This document shows, one piece after another, positions 52,468 through 60,608 of a stretch of DNA of 64,000 nucleotides. How positions within the stretch are numbered: the stretch's first letter is position 1; each line of letters begins with the position of its first letter. Under the pieces are notes generated by a model. That model was not told the DNA's origin, did no database searches, and worked only from the letters and a program-made list of their open reading frames with translations. Both the position numbers and the translations under genes were made by a program. The stretch is from assembly GCF_020400825.1 (NCBI RefSeq), contig NZ_JAINVH010000001.1, forward strand, positions 186,001-250,000, in the 5' to 3' direction. The stretch is from Streptomyces sp. HPF1205 (GTDB taxonomy: Bacteria; Actinomycetota; Actinomycetes; Streptomycetales; Streptomycetaceae).

Positions 52468-53084
52468 CCGCCACCCCAAGTACCGCCGGTACATCCGGCA
52501 CGTCCGGTACATCCGGCACGTCCGGTGCGGCGGACGGGGCCGGCGCGCCGGCGACCGCCGTGCACCGGACCGAACCCGTCGAGGGCCGGCTGCTGCGCAC
52601 CGTGTGCGGCCTGTTCGTCACCGGGGTCACCGTCATCACCAGCGGTGCCGGTGACCGCTTGGAGGGAACCACCGTCAACTCCTTCACCTCGGTGTCGCTC
52701 GACCCGCCGCTGGTGCTGTTCTGCCTGCACAAGGCGTCCCGGCTGCGGACCCTGATCGACCGTTCGGGGTCGTTCGTGGTCAACTTCCTGGCCGGACCGC
52801 AGGAACCGCTCGCCCGGGCCTTCGCCGGCAGGCAGACCGCCTCGGTACGGGACGTGCCCCACCACCTGTCGGCCGACGGCATGCCCGTGCTCGGCGACGC
52901 GCTGGCCTTCCTCGCCTGCCGCCTGGAGAACGAGTTCGACGGCGGCGACCACACCATCTTCGTCGGCCGGGTCGTCGAACTCGGCGTGCCCCGCGAGCAC
53001 CAGGAACCGCTGATCTTCTTCCGCGGCAGCCTGGGGGCACTGGAGGAGGAGCCGCGCGGGACGCACCCGATCTTCGACGGCTGA
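52464..53084 (+). CDS. Flavin reductase (NAD(P)H:FMN/FAD) for the halogenases
   Basis: Predicted 206 aa. The flavin reductase-like split barrel is shown by VCGLFVTGVTVITSG, the TTVNSFTSVSLDPPLVLFCL motif and SFVVNFLA. The first 35 residues are a Thr-Ser-Gly repeat from tandem GTCCGGTACATCCGGCAC-like DNA. It would supply diffusible reduced flavin for the two halogenases and possibly the ABM-fold enzyme. Coupled to the antiporter by ATGA. Confidence 0.9.
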   Translation: MTATPSTAGTSGTSGTSGTSGAADGAGAPATAVHRTEPVEGRLLRTVCGLFVTGVTVITSGAGDRLEGTTVNSFTSVSLDPPLVLFCLHKASRLRTLIDRSGSFVVNFLAGPQEPLARAFAGRQTASVRDVPHHLSADGMPVLGDALAFLACRLENEFDGGDHTIFVGRVVELGVPREHQEPLIFFRGSLGALEEEPRGTHPIFDG

Positions 53085-53212
53085 CCCCGCCGCGCGCCCC
53101 GCGCTCCCGTACCCCGCTCCTGTACCCCTTCGCGCTCACCGCGCCCGTACCCCGTTCCCGCGCACCGCGCGCGGAGCGCTCATCCCGTGCTCATTCCCAG
53201 GGAGGAACCGTC

Positions 53213-53578
53213 ATGCAGTTCGAGAACATCGACCCGAAGGTCCCGTTCGAGGCGCAGCTCCAGGAGAAGACCGGGACCGTCGTCCTGGTCAACACCGTGA
53301 TCGTCCCGGACGGGCTGATGGACGACGTGCTGGAGAGCTGGGCCGTGGACGCGGCCTTCATGAAGGCCAGCCCGGGCTGCATCTCCACCCAGCTCCACCG
53401 GGGCACGGCGGGCGGCAACGTCCTGGTCAACGTGGCCGTCTGGGAGAGCAGCGAGGCGCTGTTCAAGGCGTTCTCCAACCCGGAGTTCCAGGCCAAGGCG
53501 TCCGCCTACCCCGAGGGCGTGATCGTGCGCCCGTACCTGACCGAGCGGGTCGCCGTCGAGGGCATCTGCGTCGCCTGA
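53213..53578 (+). CDS. ABM-superfamily monooxygenase (antibiotic biosynthesis monooxygenase)
   Basis: Predicted 121 aa. The ferredoxin-like ABM fold is supported by VLVNTVIVPDGLMDDVLES, FMKASPGCISTQLHRG and NVAVWESSEALFKAFSN. Such cofactor-independent oxygenases oxidise anthrones; JadG and GilOII, which open ring B of angucyclines, are of this general kind as I recall. Its length and neighbours fit a tailoring oxygenase here; quinone formation or ring opening cannot be told apart. GGGAGG precedes the ATG. Confidence 0.86.
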   Translation: MQFENIDPKVPFEAQLQEKTGTVVLVNTVIVPDGLMDDVLESWAVDAAFMKASPGCISTQLHRGTAGGNVLVNVAVWESSEALFKAFSNPEFQAKASAYPEGVIVRPYLTERVAVEGICVA

Positions 53579-53638
53579 CGTCTTCCGTCCGTCCCTCAGC
53601 CCGCCGTACCGGTCGTTGCGTCTGCGAGGAGTTCCCGG

Positions 53639-55114
53639 ATGAGTCCAGTCAGCCTGGCGGCAGAGACCGTCGATCCGCTGCCGCAGCACACGCTGCTCGT
53701 GTTCCTGCTCCAGATCGGCTCTCTGCTGCTGCTGGCGACGGTGCTGGGCCGGCTGGCCCGGCGGTGCGGTCTGCCGACCATCGTGGGGGAACTGGCCTCG
53801 GGCGTCCTGCTCGGCCCCTCGGTGCTGCTGCACACCGCGCCCGGCCTGTCCGGCTGGCTCTTCCCCCGCGACCCCACCCAGATGCACCTGCTCGACGCCG
53901 TCGGCCAGATCGGCGTCCTGCTGCTGGTGGGGTTCACCGGGATGCACCTCGACCTGCACGTGGTCCGTACCCGCGGCGGGAAGGCGGCGGTCGTCAGCGC
54001 CGTCGACCTGATGGTGACACTCGGGCTCGGAGTCTGGCTGGGGTACGCGCTCCCCGGCCGGCTCCGGCCCCCCGACGCCGATCCCGCGGTGTTCGCGTGG
54101 TTCGTCGGGGTCGCCATGTGCGTCAGCTCGATCCCGGTGATCGGCCGGGTGCTGGTGGACATGAAGCTGATCCACCGCAACGTCGGCCAGCTCATCCTCG
54201 TCGTGGGCACCATCGACGACGCCGTCGGCTGGCTCATGGTGTCCGTCGTCACCGCGCTGGCCACCACCGGGGTCGGCGCCCACGAGATCGCCACCCCGCT
54301 GTGGCACCTGGCCGTCGTCGTCCTCGTCCTGCTCACCGTGGGCCGCAGGACCGTACGGTGGGTGATGCGGCGCGCGGCCGCGACCGGCTCCCGCGGTACC
54401 ACGATCGCCGCCACCGTCATCCTCCTCGTCCTCTCCGGGGCCGGGGTGCAGGCACTCGGCTTCGAGGCCGTCTTCGGCGCTTTCCTGTGCGGCATCCTGA
54501 TCGGCTCGTCCGGCGTCGACACGCAGGCCGCGAAGCTGGAGCCGCTCAACGCCACCGTCCTGTCCTTCCTGTCGCCGCTGTACTTCGCGCTGGCCGGACT
54601 GCGGATCGACCTGACCACGCTGGCCCACTGGGACATCGCCCTGTGGGGCCTGGTCGCGCTCGCCCTCGCCGTCCTCGCCAAGTACCTCGGCGGCTTCGTC
54701 GGCAGCACCTTCGCGCGGCTGGGCCGCTGGGAGGCCCTGGCGCTCGGCGCGGGCATCAACGCGCGGGGCGTCATCCAGGTGGTCATCGCGGTCGTCGGCG
54801 TGCGCCTGGGCCTGCTGACCACCGCCATGTACAGCATCATCGTCCTGATCGCCATCCTCACCCCGCTGATGGCCCCGCCGGTCCTGCGGTTCGCGATGAA
54901 GCGGATCGAGCACACCGCGGAGGAGGAACTGCGCGAGCGGCGGGTGCTGGCGCTCCAGGGCGACGCCGGGGCCGGCGCCGGTACCCCGGGCGCCGAGGCC
55001 GCGGCGCCGGCTTCGGGCTCCGCTTCGGCCTCTGCTTCGGCCTCCGCCTCCGCCTCTGCCTCAGCCTCCGCCCTCGCCGAGCGTGAACGTGCCGCCCTCG
55101 GCCTGCACGAGTGA
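53639..55114 (+). CDS. CPA2 family cation/proton antiporter 2
   Basis: Predicted 491 aa. Same family as antiporter 1, with CGLPTIVGELASGVLLGPSV, GVLLLVGFTGMHLD, TIDDAVGWLMV (the two Asp) and GINARGVIQVVIA. The C-terminal 50 residues are Ala/Ser repeats (SASASASA). Antiporter 1 has NTRG at the equivalent of NARG, so the two are diverged paralogues, not a recent duplicate. GGAG lies upstream of the ATG at 53639. It ends at a bidirectional hairpin. Confidence 0.92.
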   Translation: MSPVSLAAETVDPLPQHTLLVFLLQIGSLLLLATVLGRLARRCGLPTIVGELASGVLLGPSVLLHTAPGLSGWLFPRDPTQMHLLDAVGQIGVLLLVGFTGMHLDLHVVRTRGGKAAVVSAVDLMVTLGLGVWLGYALPGRLRPPDADPAVFAWFVGVAMCVSSIPVIGRVLVDMKLIHRNVGQLILVVGTIDDAVGWLMVSVVTALATTGVGAHEIATPLWHLAVVVLVLLTVGRRTVRWVMRRAAATGSRGTTIAATVILLVLSGAGVQALGFEAVFGAFLCGILIGSSGVDTQAAKLEPLNATVLSFLSPLYFALAGLRIDLTTLAHWDIALWGLVALALAVLAKYLGGFVGSTFARLGRWEALALGAGINARGVIQVVIAVVGVRLGLLTTAMYSIIVLIAILTPLMAPPVLRFAMKRIEHTAEEELRERRVLALQGDAGAGAGTPGAEAAAPASGSASASASASASASASASALAERERAALGLHE

Positions 55115-55149
55115 TGGCCACGGGCGCGTTCGCGTCTGCCGGGCCCGCC

Positions 55150-55187
55150 CCGGTCCGGGAGGGCGGCCGGCCGTCCTCCCGGACCGG
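55150..55187. terminator. Bidirectional terminator between antiporter 2 and sigma factor
   Basis: CCGGTCCGGGAGG and CCTCCCGGACCGG pair perfectly over 13 bp, with an inner GGCCGGCC that can extend the stem. It reaches to within 2 bp of the sigma factor stop and serves both convergent genes. Confidence 0.75.
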
Positions 55188-55188
55188 C

Positions 55189-56208
55189 TCAGGGCCGCTC
55201 CTCCAGCTCCGGCGTGCCGTCCACGCCGTCCTCGCCCGTCTCCCCGGTGCCGTCCTCGCCCGCGTCCTCCAGCCGTACACCCGCGAGCTTGTCCGGGTTG
55301 GTGACCAGGAAGATGTGGGTCACCTGGTCGTTGCCCGGGTTGAGGTCCATCACCATGACCGCGTACGGCGAGTCGCCGGAGAAGACGACCGCCGACGGGT
55401 CGCCGTTGACGTGCCGGTAGCGGATGTCCAGTCCCTGCGGGCGGCGGGCCGCGTACCCGCGCAGGAAGCGGGCCACCTTGTCGCGCCCGCCGACCGGCCG
55501 AAGCGCCGAGCGCACCTTGCCGCCGCCGTCCGTCCACATCGTCACGTCGGGCGCGAGCAGCCGCATCAGCGCCGACAGGTCACCGCCCAGGGCCGCCGCT
55601 ATGAACCGCTCGGTGATCCGCTGCCGCACGCGCGGATCGGCCTGGTAGCGCGGCCGCCTGGCCTGTACGTGCTCGCGCGCCCGGTGCGCCAACTGCCGTA
55701 CGGCGGAGGGGCTGCGGCCCAGGATCTCGGCGATCTCGGGGTGGGCGTAGCCGAACACCTCGTGCAGCACGAACACCGCCCGCTCCAGCGGTGTCAGCGT
55801 CTCCAGGATCACCAGCAGCGCCATCGACACCGACTCGGCCCGCAAGGCGGCGTCCGCGGCGTCGGCGGCCTCGGCGGCCGGCGCGGAGTCCTCGGCGTCG
55901 GGTGTGGTCAGCAGCGGCTCGGGCAGCCACGGCCCGACGTAGGTCTCCCGGCGGCGGCTGATCGTCGCCTGCCGGGCCAGCGCCTGGTTGACCGCGACAC
56001 GGACCAGGTACGCGCGGGGGTTCTCGATGCCGGCCGCGTCCGGCCGGCCGCTGCGCCGCGCCCACGCCAGCCACGTCTCCTGCAGTACGTCCTCGGTGTC
56101 GGCGACGCTGCCGAGCATGTTGTAGACCACGGAGAAGAGCAACTCCCGGTGCCCCACGAACTCCTGGGTGGCCCTGTCGTCGGGCTGCTCGGCCGGACTG
56201 TCCGCCAT
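55189..56208 (-). CDS. ECF41-type sigma factor with SnoaL-like C-terminal domain (SigJ-like)
   Basis: Predicted 339 aa. Sigma2 (residues about 14-80, LLFSVVYNMLGSVADTEDVL) and sigma4 (ESVSMALLVILETLTPLERA ... HPEIAEILGRSPSAVRQLAH) are followed by a SnoaL-like domain. The ECF41 marks WLPEP, DGGGKV and NPDKL are all present; in this group the C-terminal domain replaces an anti-sigma factor. AGGAGG fixes the ATG at 56208; the frame opens 69 nt earlier. A TGTCACA box (minus strand, 56270-56276), the group's -35 motif, lies upstream, so autoregulation is possible. It is divergent from a deazaflavin-dependent enzyme. Confidence 0.92.
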   Translation of the reverse strand: MADSPAEQPDDRATQEFVGHRELLFSVVYNMLGSVADTEDVLQETWLAWARRSGRPDAAGIENPRAYLVRVAVNQALARQATISRRRETYVGPWLPEPLLTTPDAEDSAPAAEAADAADAALRAESVSMALLVILETLTPLERAVFVLHEVFGYAHPEIAEILGRSPSAVRQLAHRAREHVQARRPRYQADPRVRQRITERFIAAALGGDLSALMRLLAPDVTMWTDGGGKVRSALRPVGGRDKVARFLRGYAARRPQGLDIRYRHVNGDPSAVVFSGDSPYAVMVMDLNPGNDQVTHIFLVTNPDKLAGVRLEDAGEDGTGETGEDGVDGTPELEERP

Positions 56209-56297
56209 GAAGGCCTCCTGTGTGACGCGCACGCGCTCCTGTTCCTGAGATGAATGGCCGCCACCGGAGTGTGACATCGCGTCCGCGCCCCCTTATT

Positions 56298-56319
56298 TCC
56301 GGAACCGATTCGGTACCGG
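56298..56319. promoter_or_regulatory. 11-bp repeat pair between divergent ECF41 and Ddn-like genes
   Basis: TCCGGAACCGA (56298-56308) and TTCGGTACCGG (56309-56319) follow each other and match the TCCGGAACCGG unit of 46839-46871 at 10 and 9 of 11 positions respectively. A single regulator may act on both sites. Confidence 0.52.
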
Positions 56320-56361
56320 ATTTCTCCTCCCGTCACGCGTCATCGAAGAAGGAGCAGAGAC

Positions 56362-56745
56362 ATGTCCGTTCAGCGGCGGCTGGCGCGCCTGAACAAATAC
56401 GTCGGCAACAGGATCGTCGGCCGGATCATCCCCTTGCTGCCCGGCTTCGGCGCCGTGTACCACAAGGGGCGCAAATCCGGGCGTGAATACCGCACGCCGG
56501 TCAAGGTGTTCCGCAGGAACGGCCACATCATCGTGTCGCTGCCCTACGGCTCGGAGTCCGACTGGGTCAAGAACGTGGTGGCGGCGGGCGGTTGCGAGGT
56601 CAAGACCCGCGGCAAGCGCTATCCGGTGGTCGCGCCCCAGGTCTACGTGGACGACGACCCCGACATCCCGCGCTTCCTCGCCTGGGGCCTGCGGCGGCTG
56701 AACGCCGACGAGTTCCTCTCGCTGAAGATCGCGGACCCGGCGTGA
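56362..56745 (+). CDS. Deazaflavin-dependent nitroreductase-family protein, small form
   Basis: Predicted 127 aa, a minimal Ddn-type split barrel: AVYHKGRKSGREYRTPVKVF, then GHIIVSLPYGSESDWVKNVV and AGGCEVKTRGKRYPVVAPQV. These bind F420 and reduce quinones or similar acceptors, often at the membrane. It is the second Ddn-like gene of the cluster. GAAGGAGC precedes the ATG. The next gene starts in its stop codon. Confidence 0.88.
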   Translation: MSVQRRLARLNKYVGNRIVGRIIPLLPGFGAVYHKGRKSGREYRTPVKVFRRNGHIIVSLPYGSESDWVKNVVAAGGCEVKTRGKRYPVVAPQVYVDDDPDIPRFLAWGLRRLNADEFLSLKIADPA

Positions 56746-57116
56746 CCGGTCCGCGCCGGATCGTCCCGGGCCGGGCCGTCCCGGGCCGTGCCGGTGCCGG
56801 GTGGCTCGGCGACCGGCTGCTGCGCGGCCTGCTCGCGCTGGGCGCGATGACCACCGGGGTGGCCGCGCCCGGCTGGTGGCGCGAGCGCGGCGAGCACTGG
56901 TGGCAGGGCGCGGCCCCGGCCCGCCGTACCGACCCGCGGGCGGTGCGCGGTGCCGCCGGGGCCGGGCCGGGCGCCCTGGACGATCCGCGGCTGCTGCGCA
57001 GGCTGCGGTTGCTGCGCGGCAGCCAGGACCTGGAACGGCTGACCGAGGCCGCGCGCGGCCAGGCGGACGCGGCCCCGCACTGGCATCCGGAACGCCGCTC
57101 GGCGGGCGGTGGGTAG
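56742..57116 (+). CDS. Hypothetical protein coupled to the Ddn-like gene
   Basis: Predicted 124 aa from a GTG at 56742 that overlaps the preceding stop by 4 nt. It is Arg/Gly/Ala-rich with one weakly hydrophobic segment (LLRGLLALGAMTTGVAAPGW) and several Trp residues (WWRERGEHWW). I recognise no family. The overlap and normal third-position GC favour real coding, but low complexity lowers certainty. The 57117-57302 gap contains a GTGGGCCGGG repeat. Confidence 0.55.
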   Translation: MTGPRRIVPGRAVPGRAGAGWLGDRLLRGLLALGAMTTGVAAPGWWRERGEHWWQGAAPARRTDPRAVRGAAGAGPGALDDPRLLRRLRLLRGSQDLERLTEAARGQADAAPHWHPERRSAGGG

Positions 57117-57302
57117 CCGCCGCGCGGCCGAGGGTGGGCCGGGGGTGGGCCGGGGGTGGGCCGAGCGTCGGTTGGGCAGGCACGGGCCGCCGGACGCGCG
57201 ACCGGTCACGAGCCGGCGGTGCGGCCCGGCCGTCTCAAGCGGGGCGGCGGGGGCGGCCGGGATGGCCGGGGCGGCCGGGCGGCCGCGTGGCTGTCCGATC
57301 AG

Positions 57303-57794
57303 CTAGCGCTCGGCCAGGTCGTCGGTTGCCGTCCGGCCGGCCCGCGAGGTGCGCTGCAGGAAGTCGGCGATCTTCACCAGGTCGGCGTCGTCGTACTCGG
57401 CGCAGATGCCGTCCATGGCGGAGTTGAGGCCGGAGAACATGGCCGCGGCCTCGGCCTCCTTCTCCTTGATGATCTGGACCAGGACCGACCTGCGGTCGCT
57501 CGGGTTGGGCAGCCGCACCACCCAGCCGCCCCGCTCCAGCCGGTCGAGTACGCCGGTCAGGGTGGCCGGATGCAGCCCGGCGCGCTTGGCCAGGGCGGTC
57601 GGGCCGATCGGCCCGTAGCGGCTGACCAGATCGAGGCACTCCAGGTCGGTGTCCCGCAGGTCGAGGTGGCTGCCCACTTGGTGGTTGAGCAATGAGAGCT
57701 GGACACTCAGGTCGCGCAGATCGTCCTTGATCCGGTTCGTCAGCCGCTTCCGTCTCCGCGCCGCCGACGCCGCCTCAGGCAGTGTGGAATCCAT
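57303..57794 (-). CDS. MarR family transcriptional regulator
   Basis: Predicted 163 aa. Winged HTH elements: LECLDLVSRYGPIGPTALAK, RAGLHPATLTGVLDRLERGG and the wing WVVRLPNPSDRRSVLV. The ATG at 57794 precedes the N-terminal dimerisation helix. It stands at the right edge of the polyketide cluster, transcribed toward it, and could respond to a phenolic product. A short CCAATTGG palindrome lies at 57834-57841, 40 bp upstream of the start, as an operator candidate. Confidence 0.88.
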   Translation of the reverse strand: MDSTLPEAASAARRRKRLTNRIKDDLRDLSVQLSLLNHQVGSHLDLRDTDLECLDLVSRYGPIGPTALAKRAGLHPATLTGVLDRLERGGWVVRLPNPSDRRSVLVQIIKEKEAEAAAMFSGLNSAMDGICAEYDDADLVKIADFLQRTSRAGRTATDDLAER

Positions 57795-58298
57795 GGGCGC
57801 ATACCCTCTCACAGCCCCGTTCGCCGCTCGCGGCCAATTGGGCAAGACGCCCTGTGCCGCCCCCGCCAGGCGAAACAGGCGGGAGCCGGGATGCGCCCGT
57901 GATGCCTGGGACAGCCGCGCGGCCCGCGAAGCGGAACGCGCCGACGCTGTGCGCCCGGTGGTCCGACCGGTGTCCGGCCCGGGGCCCGCCCGTCGGCCCG
58001 ACGGCTGCGAGGGCGCGGTGCGAGCGGTCGTCGGCTCCTCGCGGCGGGCGGTCCGTGACCGTGACGAGCCGCCAACTGGCGCTTCTCTTCCGCGGCCGCG
58101 ACCCGCCGCCGCGTCCCCGAGCCGCGGGCAAGCCGTCATCAGCCACTCGTCCGGACGGCGGGCCGGCCGGACCTCTGCCGGACCGGCTGCCGGGTCGCCG
58201 ACGCAGACGTGGACGCAGCCGTGGACGCAGACGCGGACGCAGACGCGGACGCGGCGGCGGGACGGGCAATCGCTTACCCGTCCCGCCACTTCATCCGG
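57795..58298. other. Gap with 12-bp tandem repeat; no gene seen
   Basis: Frames here are Arg/Pro or Asp/Ala repeat sequences without family features. At 58200-58259 five 12-bp units related to GACGCAGACGCG stand in tandem. The CCAATTGG palindrome near the MarR start is the only regulatory candidate. The gap separates the polyketide cluster from the formate dehydrogenase operon. Confidence 0.65.
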
Positions 58299-58472
58299 TC
58301 ACCATCTGTACCAGCGATTTCTCCGTCCCCCGCCGACGCCCGAACCGCGGAAAACGAATCCGAGAAGCCATACCACGAGCACCACGAGGGCTATCCACCA
58401 CAGCACGTGCAGGGCGAATCCGAGACCGCCCAGAACGAGCGCCAGTAGCAGAACCAGTGCGACTACAGCCAT
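58299..58472 (-). CDS. Small hydrophobic membrane protein
   Basis: Predicted 57 aa. It has two membrane segments in a row (AVVALVLLLALVLGGLGFAL and VLWWIALVVLVVWLLGFVF) and a basic RNRWYRW tail. This is the short hydrophobic-protein family widespread in streptomycetes; its role is unknown. The ATG at 58472 follows AAGGGAGCAGGAA. It is on the same strand as the formate dehydrogenase genes, 84 nt downstream, but is probably unrelated. Confidence 0.82.
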   Translation of the reverse strand: MAVVALVLLLALVLGGLGFALHVLWWIALVVLVVWLLGFVFRGSGVGGGRRNRWYRW

Positions 58473-58556
58473 TTCCTGCTCCCTTCCGAGGTTTCGCGTA
58501 CCCGGAAGGCGGCCGGCCATGCCATGACTTACCATTGGGCGCGGCATTCTTTTCGG

Positions 58557-59618
58557 TCATTCCCCGGACCGCGCCGGGTTTCCACGCCGTTCCACGCGCT
58601 CGCGTTGCGGGACCACCGTGTATTTCGGGTCGCGGGCCGACGCCACACCGGCCTCGAAGACCCCGAACCGGGTGCAGACGGAGGCCGCCAGCAGCGCCGC
58701 CCCGGCGGCCACCGCGGCCGGCCGCCCGAACCGCCCGTACCGCTCGTACCGTCGCCCGAACCGCCCGGCGGCCGGTGCCAGCAGCGCTCCGGCCGTGCCC
58801 AGCACGGACAGTGCCTCGGCCGCCCGGGTCAGCCGTCCGGCCTTCCCGTTCCGGTACGTCTCGGCCACCACTCCGAGCCGGCGCCGCATCAGCCTGGACG
58901 CCGCGATCTCGGCCGCGCAGCCGGCCAGGGCGGTCCGCCGGGCCGGCCCGGTCTCGGCCACGGGCGCGGCCAGCAGCGCCGCACCGGACGCCGCGGCCAG
59001 CGCCGAGCCGGCGAAGACGAACGGCAGTTCCCGGTGGGCGTCGTGCCAGGCGGGCACCGCCGTGTCGGCGGCCAGCACCGCGGTGTACGTGGCGACCGCG
59101 GGACCCAGCAGCGCGGCACCGGCCGTGCACAGCGCGCCCGCCCGCGGCAGCCGGCCGGCCCGGTCCAGCAGCGCGGCACCGGTGGCCAGCGGCCCGTAGC
59201 CCGCCAGGATCCACGAGCCGACGCTCATGGGCGAGGTGGGCTTGAACACGCGCAGCATGTTCGCGAACCGCGCCGGCCGGCCCAGGTCGTGCACCAGCGC
59301 GGCCACCGACCCGCCGAGGGCCAGCGCCGAGGAGGTCTTCAGCGCCCGCGCCATCCCCGGCCGCCCGGTCGCATGCGCCCCGGCGGCCAGCACGGAGCCG
59401 GCGCCGGCCAGCCCGCCCAGGAAGAAGTAGCCCGCGATGTCCAGCGGTTGCCACGAGGGCGGCTTGATCACCGGCCGGCCGTAGTACGAGGTGAACTCGG
59501 CCTTGTCCACCATCAGCCGCTCGCCCCTGCCGCCTCGCCGCTCCCGGCGCGGCGGCACCGCCTCCCGGCCCGGCCGCTCGCCCCTGATCCCCTGCCGCGT
59601 CACGTCGGAGGAACTCAT
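58557..59618 (-). CDS. NrfD-like membrane subunit of formate dehydrogenase
   Basis: Predicted 353 aa with about eight membrane helices. The NrfD/PsrC family is marked by the segment YYGRPVIKPPSWQPLDIAGY followed by FFLGGLAGAG and LGRPARFANMLRVFKPTSPM. It would anchor the catalytic subunits and pass electrons to quinone; NrfD proteins usually lack heme. The ATG at 59618 overlaps the stop of the ferredoxin subunit (ATGA). A GAAGGGGGACG RBS lies upstream. Confidence 0.9.
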   Translation of the reverse strand: MSSSDVTRQGIRGERPGREAVPPRRERRGGRGERLMVDKAEFTSYYGRPVIKPPSWQPLDIAGYFFLGGLAGAGSVLAAGAHATGRPGMARALKTSSALALGGSVAALVHDLGRPARFANMLRVFKPTSPMSVGSWILAGYGPLATGAALLDRAGRLPRAGALCTAGAALLGPAVATYTAVLAADTAVPAWHDAHRELPFVFAGSALAAASGAALLAAPVAETGPARRTALAGCAAEIAASRLMRRRLGVVAETYRNGKAGRLTRAAEALSVLGTAGALLAPAAGRFGRRYERYGRFGRPAAVAAGAALLAASVCTRFGVFEAGVASARDPKYTVVPQRERVERRGNPARSGE

Positions 59619-60604
59619 CGCGTCCCCCTTCCCGACGTCGCGAAGGCCAGCGCCGCCGTGCCCAGCAGGGCGGCCGCGGCGCCCGCCGCCCGCCGCCACA
59701 TCCGGGGCAGGTCACGGGTGGTCACCACCGGATCCGGCGGCAGCCCGTACACCTCGGGTTCGTCCATGAGCAGGAAGAAGGCGCCGTCGCCGCCCACGCC
59801 GTCGGCGGGATCGTGCCCGTACAGCCGTGCCTCGGGGACGCCCTCCCGGTGCAGTGCGGCGACTCGTTCCTCCGCCCTGGCCCGCAGTTCCTCCAGCGGG
59901 CCGAACTGGATGGACTCCGTCGGGCACGCCTTGGCGCACGCCGGTTCCATGCCCGCGCCCAGCCGGTCGTAGCACAGGGTGCACTTGAAGGCCCGGCCGT
60001 CGCCCGGCCGCTGCTCGATCACCCCGTACGGGCAGGCGGGCACGCAGTAGCCGCAGCCGTTGCAGATGTCCTCCTGGACCACGACCGTGCCGAACTCCGT
60101 GCGGAACAGGGAACCGGTCGGGCACACGTCCAGGCAGGCGGCGTGCGTGCAGTGCTTGCACACGTCGGAGGACATCAGCCAGCGCAGCTCGGTGCGGCCG
60201 TCGGGGGAGGGCACGGACGCGGGGCCGGCGGCTGCGGGGGAGGGTGCGGTTCCGGGGGAGTCGGGCGCTCCGGGGGAGTCGCCAACGATGGGGGAGGGCA
60301 GTGGCGTCTGCTCCTGGCCGGCGGCCGGCGGCCCCGCCAGGACCCGGCTCTGCTCGATGAACGCCACGTGCCGCCATGTCGAGGCGCCCAGGGCGCCGGT
60401 GTTGTCGTAGCTCATGCCGGTCAGCGAGAGCCCGTCCTCGGGGACGGCGTTCCACTCCTTGCACGCCACCTCGCACGCCTTGCAGCCGATGCACACCGTG
60501 GTGTCGGTGAAGAAGCCCACCCGGGGCGGCGGTTCGACGTGCCCGGCGTCGCCCGCCGGGTCCGGCTCGGGGCCGGACAGCAGCCCGCCCTCGGTCACTG
60601 CCAT
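59615..60604 (-). CDS. Formate dehydrogenase iron-sulfur (beta) subunit, four 4Fe-4S clusters
   Basis: Predicted 329 aa. Sixteen Cys fall in four ferredoxin groups: CIGCKACEVAC, CKHCTHAACLDVC, CNGCGYCVPAC and CTLC with CAKAC. A Pro/Ala/Ser-rich insertion of about 50 residues (near 88-138) separates the first two groups and is not part of the standard fold. A C-terminal membrane helix (AAGAAAALLGTAALAFA) anchors it. It wires electrons from the catalytic subunit to the NrfD subunit. It lies 4 nt from the end of the alpha gene. Confidence 0.93.
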   Translation of the reverse strand: MAVTEGGLLSGPEPDPAGDAGHVEPPPRVGFFTDTTVCIGCKACEVACKEWNAVPEDGLSLTGMSYDNTGALGASTWRHVAFIEQSRVLAGPPAAGQEQTPLPSPIVGDSPGAPDSPGTAPSPAAAGPASVPSPDGRTELRWLMSSDVCKHCTHAACLDVCPTGSLFRTEFGTVVVQEDICNGCGYCVPACPYGVIEQRPGDGRAFKCTLCYDRLGAGMEPACAKACPTESIQFGPLEELRARAEERVAALHREGVPEARLYGHDPADGVGGDGAFFLLMDEPEVYGLPPDPVVTTRDLPRMWRRAAGAAAALLGTAALAFATSGRGTR

Positions 60605-60608
60605 GGTG

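Noticed and set aside
58209..58448. 79-aa Asp/Ala-repeat frame
   Set aside because: Its start is made of the 12-bp tandem repeat and its end is antisense to the small hydrophobic protein gene.
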